Positions 21,401 to 31,596 of a DNA stretch of 37,325 nt are shown piece by piece. Position numbers and translations under genes: made by a program. This DNA is from Brachionus rotundiformis. Lineage: Eukaryota; Rotifera; Eurotatoria; Ploima; Brachionidae. The stretch is from assembly GCA_016802295.1 (NCBI GenBank), contig JAESIW010000137.1:6849114-6886438 (forward strand), written 5' to 3'. Under the pieces are notes generated by a model, which ran no database searches, was not told the origin of the DNA, and was given only the letters and a program-made list of their open reading frames with translations. Each line of letters begins with the position of its first letter. Within the stretch, counting starts at the first letter, position 1.

Positions 21401-24400
21401 AAGCATTCAATTGTATAAGTGTAGTCAAGTGATTGATGTCAAAATGGTTCATATAGAAGACCATGTAGAGTTTTATGTTCAGCCATATAGTCGATTGAGT
21501 GATTTGGATCATTTGGAAACCTGTTTGAACCAATACGCCAAAGCTTTGATTAACGATGACAGATTGGCAGAAGATTTGAGGACTTTTCAGGAAAAAACAA
21601 GTCGCTTCGATGTCGTCCTAGTTCGCCATGATGCCCAGTGGAAGCGAGCTGTTTTCTTGGAGCGCACGTCCATCAGCACTCTTTATTCCATGATTGATGA
21701 GCATGAACCAAATCTTGGCGGCACTGATCCATGTTTTTGTAGCTTTTTTCTGCTCGACTGGGGTCGTGAAATTTTGATCAAAGTGGATAATATGATCAAA
21801 ACAGACTTGTATGTGTTACCATATGACCAAAAGCTGAACAGAGTGGGCTCTTTTGCTCTCAAGTGTAAAATAAGCGAGCATCAAATAAAATTGAGGGAAA
21901 AAATCAACTCAGAAGAACTCAACAAAACAAGAAAAGATTTGTTTGACAAAAAGTTTAAGGAGCTTTTTACCAATAAAGTGGTACGCATGCGCATATCTCA
22001 AATAGTCAATGTAAAAAACGAGCTCACAGCCACAGTCGATTTGTACTTTTTACCAGATCAAATTCACCAATTGTTCGACATTCAACCAGATCAACTAAAA
22101 GACCCAAAGTCAATTATTAACAAAACAAACGTCAATTGCGTCCAGTTCGTTCTCGATCAGATAAAACCAATTGAGCAGATAGTAAAAATTGTTTACATTT
22201 TATTATCTTTAGTGCTTTGGTTACTTGGAACCGTTTTAATTTTAAATCGTCTCAATTTACAAAATTTAATTTTAGTTGATTTAAAAAAAAAGCATTTTTT
22301 GACTTAATTTAAGCTTAAATTTAAATGAACCATTGTTTGTTCAACTGGTAATGACTTGGTCTTGAGAGATTAAATTAGAATTTTGCCAAAAATTTGATAT
22401 TTTTTTCGAATAATTCCATCTGAATTCTCGCATTGGCATCAATTAGGCACATTTTTTGTTTATTAGGCTCTTTGTCATTTCCTAAATTAGGCCTTGACCA
22501 TAATTAATTCTGGCCAAGCCAGCACAAGCACAGTTAGGGAGTTAATTAAATAATTTTAAGATTCAATTTGCCTACAAAAATTTCAAAGAAATCATTTATT
22601 AAAAAAAAAAAATTTATTAATTTTTAATTATCATAATTTTTAATTATTTAGAGCGATTTGAATCGGAATATTTTTGTAATCTTAGGTGTTAAAATAGTTA
22701 AAATAATTAATTAAAAAAAGAAAAAATACCAAAATATTAATTACATTTTTATATTTGTTTAATTAAAACTTTTATTTTAAAAATTTTTAATTAAAGGAAA
22801 ATGAAAGTCCAGAAGAAATAATAGATGTTGATTTTGTAAAACTAAAGACCGGTCAGAGATACAAGGTGATTATTCAGTTTATTGACGAGAGCCTCAAAAG
22901 TCCGTACTTTTTTGTCTCATTGACTGAAAACTTTACCAAGTTGGAACTATTGGAAAGTGAACTGCAAAAAATATCCAGCGATAGAACCAAATTCAAATAT
23001 GTCGAGAACACAAACCAGCTTAAAATGTACGACACACTCGAAGCATTGTTCGAAAATGACTCCAAATGGTACCGAGTACAAGTACGCAATTTGCAACCTT
23101 TGGAAATTTACTTCCTTGATTTTGGCAATAGTGAAACAATTGTTCAACTGGTGCCTAAAACGCTTCGCTATAGACTCAAATTTGACTCGGATGAAGAAAT
23201 CGAGTTGTTCAAGATGGACTACCAGGCGATTAGATGCCGCTACGAGTCCAGCATTGAGAATAAAATGAGCCTATTTTTGGACAAAATAGCCGAAATAAAT
23301 GACCTAGAAGCTGGCTTTGAGTTGACTGTAGTGGAAAGCGGGCTTGACCAGGCGACACAACAAGAGTCTTATGTGGTCAGCTTGGAGAGCATAGATAACT
23401 CAATTGACCAAGAAGAAGAATTGGAAGAATTAGAAGAGAACAAAGTTTCAATTCAGCTAGAGACAGATTCGGTCATTGATGGCGTGAGTTTTGTCCACAT
23501 TGAATCATTAAACGAATTCTATGTGCAGACCCAAGAGACACTGCGGCTGTTCATAGCTGTACAGGGCAAAATACAGCGACTTTTGGAGCTTATGCTTTCA
23601 AACAAAAGTTTCCAAGAGAATAAGCAAGAAATGTTCAAAATTGGCGACTTTGTCTTTGGCAAGTTTTTGTCCGATTTGAATTGGTATCGAGCTGTAATCA
23701 TTAGGATAGGAAAAAAAAGCACCGAAGAGTGCGAAAGTGAAAATTTACCAAACAATGGTCTATTCTATGATGTGTATTTTCTTGACTATGGAAACAAGCA
23801 GGAAAATTTGCCAAGTTCTCTGATCTACTCGTTTGATTCGGTCAAACAATTGAACGAAAGCCTCAATCTAATGCCTAGTAGAGATTTAAATAGGATTATT
23901 GAAATGCCCTTTCAGGCCATATGTTGCCAACTTGTGGACAAAAAAAACAACACGCGAAACAACGAAATCCTCAAGTCTTTGGTACACGAGTGTCTCAATT
24001 TTAGCATTCGGATAGCTGGTATCAGTAAAGAGAAAATACTTGACTCTTTAGAGATAAACAAATACTTGGTACATTTGAGCACCGATGGCAAATGTTTACA
24101 AGATCAGTTTGAGAACGAGGCCAAGAGTGACAAAAGTGCACTAATTGTGAACAATGTTCTAGAGTGCAAGTTGTCCAATCTGGACACAAATATTTACATT
24201 AATTTGATAGAACAGAGCGAACAGTTTTCAAAGTTAGAGACACAATTGGTTAGTGATGGCGAGCAAATAGTGTCCAAATGGCACAAAGCGCCATCAGAGG
24301 CCGATTTAGTATTGGCCAAGTTTGAGCTTGACGAAGAGACAAGCGCCTGGTGCCGTGCCAAAATAATTAAAAAAAAAGCCAATTTGTATGATGTGTTCTA

Positions 24401-26084
24401 CTTGGACTATGGAAATAAGGGTTTGAGCTTGGCTCTGGAAGACTTGGCACCGCTAGGCACCGACTATTCGCTGACCAAGTATCCAGCTTTTGCATACAAG
24501 ATTCAATTGCACAATATTGACTTTAATGTGGACAAGCATGGAGAATTTTTGGCTGATTTTATTGACCAGAGTTTTAAAATCAAATTGATTGGTATAGAAC
24601 AGGACGAGTGGTGTACTTGCTGTGTGGTTGAACTATGGAACATGGACATGACTAAATCGTTGAATAGAGTAATTGATGAGCAATGTATAAGTGATAATAT
24701 CGAGCATACAAATGTAGATCAATTGTATATGGCCAAGGAAACAACTGAGCTCAAAGTGAATGTAAAGTATGTGTTTATGGATGATTTGGTAAAGCCGTTC
24801 TATTTTTGCCTCAGCGATGACTTGGACATGAGGAGTCAATTGGACACAGAACTAAATGAATTTTATTTGACCAATAGCTTACCAGCACAGGATTTTTGCC
24901 TAAATGACTATTTGGCCGTGCAATCGGACAATAACTGGTATCGGGTCCAGATCAAGAAAAAATTGGACACAAATTCAATTTTTGTCTTTTACATTGATTA
25001 TGGCTTCGATGAATTAATCGAGCTAAATGATCAAAACAAACAACGAGTGAGCAAATTGGACGCCAGATTCTTCAAATATCCAAGATTTGTATTTGGAACT
25101 GCACTGGTCGATCCAATGGCTGACAAGACTGATGAATTAATCAACTTTGATCACAATGACAATCAAACACTCAGAGAAACTCTTGAAGAGTATTTTACCG
25201 CGTCGGATAGCGAACAATTCGACTTGGTAATCTTGTCCAAGATGAACACCGCTGAACTCGGTGATAATTTTGTCCAAAGCGAAAGCTACTACACCATTGA
25301 GATGTACAATCAGCAAAACATGTGTCTGAATGAAATGATTGTGGCCAGCAAGAAAAAAAAAACCTCTAAAGCCACTAGGCCAGCGCTAATCAAATTGAGC
25401 ATTGAACAAATGCCAAAACAAAAGCCAAAAAATGGCACTTATTGTGTGTTCGCTAGATCATTGGACAACTTTTATGTTTACAATGAGGAACAAGTGCTGC
25501 AAGTGCAACTAAAGACTCAGGAGACATGTGCCAAAATTATGCAAGAGATGGACAACTTTGAGAATCAAGGACGGCTACAAGAGGACGAAATTCAAGTGGG
25601 TGATTTAGTGTATGGTAAATATGATGACGACGAGACATGGTACAGATGCATTGTGACCAATTGTGATCAAAAGAGCAGCAAGTTCGAGCTGTTCTACTTG
25701 GACTTTGGCAACATAGAGATAGTGAACAAGAGTGATGTGCTCGCCGGATGGAGTGACGAGCACATCGAGGCGTTTGTGAAGCACGAACCTCAGGCATACA
25801 AATGCCGACTGTACGGCCTTGAAGACAAGCAATACAGCAATGAGGAAAAGACCAAATTCAAACACTTGACCAGTGACAAAGTGTTTTGTGTTAATTTTAT
25901 CAAGGTGAGTGCGGATGGCATGTACGAGGTAAGCTTACAAGATGCTAACAAGCCCGAGATAAATGTGCACATGCTCTGCCTTGACCAAGACTTGGCCAGT
26001 TTCATCAGCTTTGACAAAATACTTAAATTAAATAGAACAAGTGAGGAAAATAGATTTTTTATTAATTTATTAAATGGATTTTAA
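18414..26084 (+). CDS. RRM plus multi-Tudor domain protein (TDRD-like, probable germ-granule scaffold)
   Basis: CDS = 18414-18840, 19169-19463, 19535-19717, 19763-19878, 19935-20086, 21135-22181 and 22797-26084; 1835 aa. All six joins keep phase. The first ATG is at 18414 (the upstream frame has only TTG). An N-terminal RRM (about residues 6-82) shows RNP2-like LFVQGIP and RNP1-like FGFVEF. Seven Tudor cores follow, recognisable by a W(Y/K/C)R strand and then a (D/E)(F/Y/W)G turn: near nt 19588 (FWYRAR...IIDFGD), 21640 (QWKRAV...LLDWGR, degenerate), 23068 (KWYRVQ...FLDFGN), 23683 (NWYRAV...FLDYGN), 24345 (AWCRAK...YLDYGN), 24935 (NWYRVQ...YIDYGF) and 25640 (TWYRCI...YLDFGN). Several keep the aromatic and acidic residues of sDMA-binding cages. 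Extended Tudors of this type bind methylated Piwi proteins and organise piRNA granules; that role is inferred. Insect Vreteno also pairs an RRM with Tudors but has fewer. A poly(A) signal follows at 26105. Confidence 0.9.
20506..20580. mobile_element. Fragment of the dispersed GGCATATTGAAG repeat inside an intron
   Basis: Starting GGCAAATTGAAGTTTA, it closely follows the reverse complement of the right end of the 10690-11027 element. It carries the shared ATTAAAATTATCATGCTC block and the internal AAAATAGGTTTTTG. It lies in the 1048-nt intron 5 (20087-21134) of the RRM-Tudor gene. A convincing opposite end is not visible. Confidence 0.7.
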
Positions 26085-26104
26085 ATTTTTTCTGATCTAA
26101 AAAT

Positions 26105-26110
26105 AATAAA
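26105..26110 (+). terminator. Poly(A) signal AATAAA of the RRM-Tudor gene
   Basis: Canonical hexamer about 20 nt after the TAA stop at 26082-26084. Confidence 0.6.
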
Positions 26111-26850
26111 AAATTAAAATTGTGCATTTTTGTAAATGATTTTCTAATTGGTACTAAATCGATGTAAGTTGACCACTTTTTTGTTTGTTTATCTTGTTAT
26201 TATTCTGTTCTTGTTGTAATATTCTTTTTTTTTTATAGAAATTTAAACTGAAAAAATAATTGTTTAAAAACGCTCATTAAAGTGACATATTCTTTTCTAT
26301 TGTTATTTTCCGAATTAATATTAGATGGCCTATTTTTTTGTTGATGCCGAAATTAAAATAAAATATTTAAAAAATTACTTTTTTTTTTATTCAAAGATTG
26401 AAAAAACACTAAATACTACGATTATCTTGTCTTTTTTTTATATTTTTTTTGATCTTTCTAATAAAAAAGAGTTTAGAATCTAGTCATTTTAGAAAAGTTT
26501 TATTTTTTGAACTTCTAAAAAGCTAATTTAATTCAATTGAAAATTTAATTTTCCATTCTTGATTTTAAAAACATGATTTTTTAATAATATCATCAAAATT
26601 TATTTATTAATGTATTTTTTCTTTTAGTAATACTTATATTATAGTTGATTTTTTTACATAGTTTCCAATAAACCATAATTTTTGTTACCTATCTCTTAGC
26701 AATATGTTATAAGCAATTTTTACTAACTTTTGGAACATTAGTTTTTATATTTTTTTAATAATTAAATTAGTCCGCAGCTTAAATAGTCATTTATATTTTT
26801 GTTTCAAATTATTTGTCAATTATTAATGAATGTTTTCTAAAATCAACTCA

Positions 26851-27398
26851 TACCGTAAACTCTGTTTACTACCCCGGGGTACAAGTATGGTACCATAATA
26901 TATACTAGAAACTCTGGGTTTTTCAAAAAAAGTTTCATTATAAACCCGGAATTTTAATTTAAAAAACTTTGAAATACTTATATGAAGTTTAGCTGAATTT
27001 CATCATAGCCCCAGTGTGTATTATAAAAAAATTTTTTATAGTCTCATGGGATTGAAATTTTCAAAATAATACACACCCGTGATCATTATTTCATCATTCT
27101 TATATTATTTAATATAAGAATGATGAAATTCGTTTAATTTTTCAATTTGTAAGCTCATCAAAAATTAATCAATTATTTTAGTACTTTTTTCTATTTTTTC
27201 TGTGAAGAATCGAATTTTTTTTTCAAAAAATTTGAATTTTTCATTATAAGCCCATTTAAATTATTAAATATTTTTTTTTACCCCGGGTTTCTAATTTTTT
27301 CAATCTTAAAATACTTTTACTAGAAATTTACTTTTTAAATTACAACCCCCCACCTTTTTATTTGAACCCCATGAGGTAGTAAACAAGAGTTTACGGTA
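26851..27398. mobile_element. Non-autonomous inverted-repeat transposon (TA-flanked, fold-back)
   Basis: The left end is TA+CCGTAAACTC-TGTTTACTACC. The right end is GGTAGTAAACAAGAGTTTACGG+TA. These are inverted repeats of about 24 bp with a single one-base gap, each flanked by TA as in Tc1/mariner-type insertions. Near the middle, 27088-27107 and 27110-27129 form a perfect 20-bp palindrome with a 2-base loop. The motif TTTCATTATAA followed by CCC occurs twice (near 26934 and 27239). Short GC-rich words (CCCCGGGG, CCCGGG) contrast with the AT-rich surroundings. No transposase frame is present. Confidence 0.8.
27088..27129. repeat. Perfect 20-bp palindrome with 2-base loop
   Basis: The arms 27088-27107 and 27110-27129 are exact reverse complements. 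The palindrome is internal to the 26851-27398 inverted-repeat element. Confidence 0.9.
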
Positions 27399-28724
27399 CT
27401 TCAAAAATTATTATTACTGTAAATAAAAAATGTATTATTAATTTATAACTTGTTAATTCAATAATAAGTTCAATTTTCGATTAGTTTTTATCCATTTTTA
27501 TTGATTAATCAAGATAGAAAATGTCATATTAGTTTCTTAAATTTTTTATTATACAAAATGAATATTTTTTTTAGTTTAATTGACTGTCTTTATTTTGTTA
27601 ATCTATATCTAAAAGTAAAAGAAGCATTTTCAATCAAAAATTGCTTTTGAACTTATCAATTTATTTTAATTAACAAAAGAATTAAATAAACAAAAATAGC
27701 TCGACAAATTTTGGCAAGCTTGGCAAAATATTTAAGTTAAATTTAGAAAAAACATCAAAAATTATTTTTAGTTTAAGTCTTTAATTTTTAGTCCTATATT
27801 TTCTGTTGCCTAAGATCTTGGGGGAATTCGGACCCTTCACAAAATAATCATTTAATAAAAAGTTTTACAAATTAATATGTCTGCTTAAGAATAAATTAAT
27901 TTTCCCGAGCCAGATGCTAGCTAAGTAAGCATTTTGAAAAGACAAGCTGTTCAAGTTTTAATTATCTACTATGAACAAGTATTGGTGATATCAAAAATTA
28001 AAAGATGAGTTTTAAAAAATGAGCAAAATTTAGTTTCTTGTATGTTTATCAAATGATTATAATAATTGTTTGTGAGATCAAAAACTATTTGAATAGTAAA
28101 GAACAAAAGTTTAAATTATTATAAAATATTTGTTTTTATTTTAAGTGAATCCAAAATAAAAAAATTAATCATTTTTTTTATTATTCTTTAATTAAATAAT
28201 TCTCATTTCGAAAAATTTTATCTTTAATTCAAATATTTACATTTTATTTTACTTTAAAAGTTGCGTCAAAATTTTAATATTTTCCAAAAATTTTACCACT
28301 AATTTAGATTGAATAAATTTCTTAAAATTTAAGTACAAAAAAAATTAATTTCTTTTCTTTATTTTGTATAAAAATCAAAATTCATGTATACAATATTTAA
28401 ATATCAATTTAGCAAAAAAGACATGATTGGTAAACATTGCCATTTGAACACAATCATTTTGGAATAAACTGCTCTAAAATAATAATTTATGTTTTTTTTT
28501 TCATCTTTTTAACAAAATTATAAATTTTATTCTTGCAAAGAAAAGATATTAATTAAAAATAGAGTAACCCAAAATGCTTGGCCAAGACCTCGTTTTTATT
28601 TTTGCTCAGTTTATGTTTGGATAAGATTGATGCACTTTGAGCAAATGGACTTGGTTGGACATAATTAATCTGTATAAAGTTTTTCTTTAGATTTAATGAG
28701 CGAGTCCAATTGTTGAGATAAATA

Positions 28725-29781
28725 ATGAGCCTAGAGTGGACAGATATTGCCAAATGTGTGCTTGAGCCAACACTTTTTTGTTTCGGCCCGGTGGTTGCTC
28801 TGATAGCAGCCCGACAAGGCCAAAAACAGTGGATTAAATGTGAAATTGTTATATCCATGATTACGGGCTTTATATTTTACATCAAGCCCGAGCTTTTCTT
28901 GACACTTTTGGTAATTATTTGGCAAATTTGGTCCACAATTTAAGCTTTGTTTTTAAAGATGAATTCTACACCCAATGAATACCACTATTATCTGTGCATG
29001 TTGTACGGTTTTTACACAATCTTCTCTGTTCTTGTGCCCATATTCCTGCTCGACTCGTTGGACAGGTCGATTTTCTACGGACATCACTGGTCCAAAGTGG
29101 TCGTAGGTTTTCTAATTTGCTCCAAATAATCACAAATTAAAATAAATCTCTAGTCGAGTACTCTTTTGATTGTAAATGACGTCATTTCATATAATCAAGG
29201 AATTCATTGGAATAGGAATGTAATTATTAAAATTTATTTTAAATGAAAATTTAATTATCTAATATGCCTAATATTTTTAATCTATGAAGCTATTATGTTT
29301 GTTCACCGGGTACCATATAGTTAATCTGTTTATAAATTTGTATTTTCTGGCACACACAGACAAGCCATGGGGTAGACATCCATACACTGACAAAGTGGAC
29401 ACTGTGGCTCGACTGGACTTTTTCGTGCACTTGATGGCAGGCCTATTGGTGTACTCATTTCCGGAAGAGGTGATGCCTAACTGGCCCACAATGAACGAAA
29501 CCTATACCGCTTTGTGTAGGTCATGTGCTGCTGTTATTCTTTCGCTCAGCCTCGAATCCAACTGCCTCTCGGAGTTTTTGTTTCTCGGAGACAAAAAAAA
29601 ATTCATGCGAGCCCGAATGACCGGCGCTTTGGTAAAAGCACTTGTAATTGTTCATGGCAATTTATATTGGCAAATTTTTCAATTAAAGCACTTTTTAATT
29701 TTCTTCATTGCGAATGCCGCGTACACTTTAGTTGTAACCTATGGCTATTTTGTAACACCTCAAAACCCAAAGCAAAAATAA
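28725..29781 (+). CDS. Multi-pass membrane protein built of two similar halves, unknown family
   Basis: Predicted CDS = 28725-28910, 28959-29102 and 29290-29781; 273 aa. Intron 1 (48 nt, GTAATT...TTTAAAG) is clear. Intron 2 (187 nt) is less certain: its donor was placed at GTAGGT (29103) and its acceptor after ATGAAG (29289) to hold frame. The protein is very hydrophobic, with about 7-8 predicted membrane segments and no signal peptide or charged domain. Residues about 38-130 and 151-264 look like a tandem duplication. In each half a MxGxxxYxxPE helix is followed after 11-13 residues by NExxxxLC, then a polar loop and another helix pair. I do not recognise the family, so no function is offered. 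AATAAA is at 29826, and another overlaps the stop codon (29777). Confidence 0.7.
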
Positions 29782-31596
29782 AAACAAATTTTATTTTTTT
29801 TAGTTTTTTTTTTTAATTTTTTTAAAATAAACTTTCAAGTATTTTTTATCTTTTAGTCAAAAAAGATCAATGCCAGGTTGTTAATTGATCAAATTAAATT
29901 AAAATTTTTTACAGTTATTATGTTTTTTTTTATAATAATAATATATTTTATTTAGTGATTAATCTTTTTTAGTCATTATGAATAAAGGTAGAATATTTAA
30001 TTTTTTAAATTTTGGTTTTGTGTTTTTGGTTAAGTGTTGTTTTATTTTGATCTATCAACTTTACCAAGATTTTAAGCCGATTTAATTTTCAGATAGGGAT
30101 GAATTATCATTAATTTTGGACTAATGACTTGTGACAAGTGATCGCTTCCATGAGCCTAGATCTAGCCTGATGTCATTGGAGTTTTGAATTAAGATATCTT
30201 TTCAAGATGACAATTATGCAGTAGCTCTTTTCATTTAATCAATTAATCAAAATCTCTCGATATTTAATAAATAGTATTTTAATTTCCATCTATAAATAAA
30301 TTAAAAATTAACATTTTAAAGATAAGCTTATAATTGTAAGTTATTTGACTAGAACTTTTGCTTTCCAGAGAAAATATCAATTAATTGAAATGTTTTTTTT
30401 TTTATTTAAGTTACTAAGGAAAATCAATGATTAATTTTTTTATATTTTTAAGAAATAAGAAAATAACATTTTTAAATAAAAGTATTTATTTGAAACAGTT
30501 GGATAAAAAATTCTAATTACAGTTCAATTATTATGCCAAAAATCTAAATTCTAAAAATTTTAATCAATAATAATTATATCTATCATTTTAGCAAAAGTAT
30601 ATTTATTTAGTTAGATAAACTAATAATAAAAGACAATTAAAATTCTATACTCGCTGTTTGAGTGTATGTTTTATTTTTGACTACATGAAAATTTAAGGAA
30701 AATAATATTAATAAATTTATTAAATTCTTTAGATTGTGTGTGAATTTCTAAAATCATTTATCCTAATTAATTAATGTTGTTTGTTAAAGATACATTTTTT
30801 TACTTATTTATTTCAGGAATTTAAAAAAGGCTTTTTTTTAAGTTATCAAGTTATCATTTAATCAAATTGTATAAAAAAGAACAGGTTAGATAGTAAAATT
30901 TCTGAAAAATTAACTTTTAACTACCAATTTTATTAATGTTGTTTATTTAGTTCATTAAATTTATTAAAAAGATTAAAAAAATTCAATTTTTTAATTCAAA
31001 AGTTTATTGATTTTATATTTTCGTGACAATTTGGTGAAAAAAATTTGTTTAATCAGTCCCCAGTTGTCAATCTTTAATCAGTTTAATTTTGTGTATAATT
31101 AAATTTTTATGATTGTAAATAATTTACAACAACAACAACAAAAAAAAGAGAAAATTTACATTTATAAAAAAGAATTATAATTTAGAAAAGCTTCCGAGAT
31201 GATGTTTTTTTTATTCTCATTGTCAATAAATTATTCTAATTTATTATTTTTATAAATTAAAAACAATAAAAAAATAAAAATGGAAAGAGTTTTTTCATTT
31301 TTGTCTAAAGTATGAGTAAATTTCAAAGGCACAATTTAATTTAGCTTAAATTAGCTCATGACTATGACAATCAATATAGGCATTTATAAAAAAAAAATTT
31401 TTTAATTGCATAAGTTGCCAAAGAGCTGCATTCTGAGCCCAAATTTTTGCTCATAATTCTAAATTTATGAAAATTAAATGAATAATCGATAAAAAATTTT
31501 TCTTTTTTTGCCTTAGAAAAAATCAAATTTTCTTTCTATTTGATCAAAGCAGTTTAAAGCAACTTGAGCAATATTTAGACACTTAGAAGTGACACC
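29782..31596. other. AT-rich intergenic stretch upstream of the Munc18 gene
   Basis: I see no coding sequence, RNA gene or clear element. A short CAA run lies near 31129-31140. The stretch 30050-30220 is slightly less AT-biased and unrecognised. TATTTAG near 31572-31578, about 20 nt before the Munc18 ATG, could be a splice acceptor. Otherwise it is plain AT-rich DNA with A/T homopolymers. Confidence 0.5.

Larger units (their letters stand above)
26085..28724. other. AT-rich intergenic stretch with an inverted-repeat element
   Basis: No gene is supported. The main content is the inverted-repeat element at 26851-27398 (listed separately). A GC-richer pocket lies at about 27810-27840, and 28560-28690 is unusually complex. 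The latter contains a 16-codon ATG frame (MLGQDLVFIFAQFMFG) and a TTTTTCTTTAG acceptor-like site at 28680-28690, so it is probably 5' UTR or a first exon of the next gene. Confidence 0.5.

Noticed and set aside
18414..26084. Reading the RRM part and the Tudor part as separate genes
   Set aside because: All six introns preserve phase, there is no poly(A) signal plus new ATG combination between them, and the first Tudor module itself spans exons 2-5 linked to the RRM exon.
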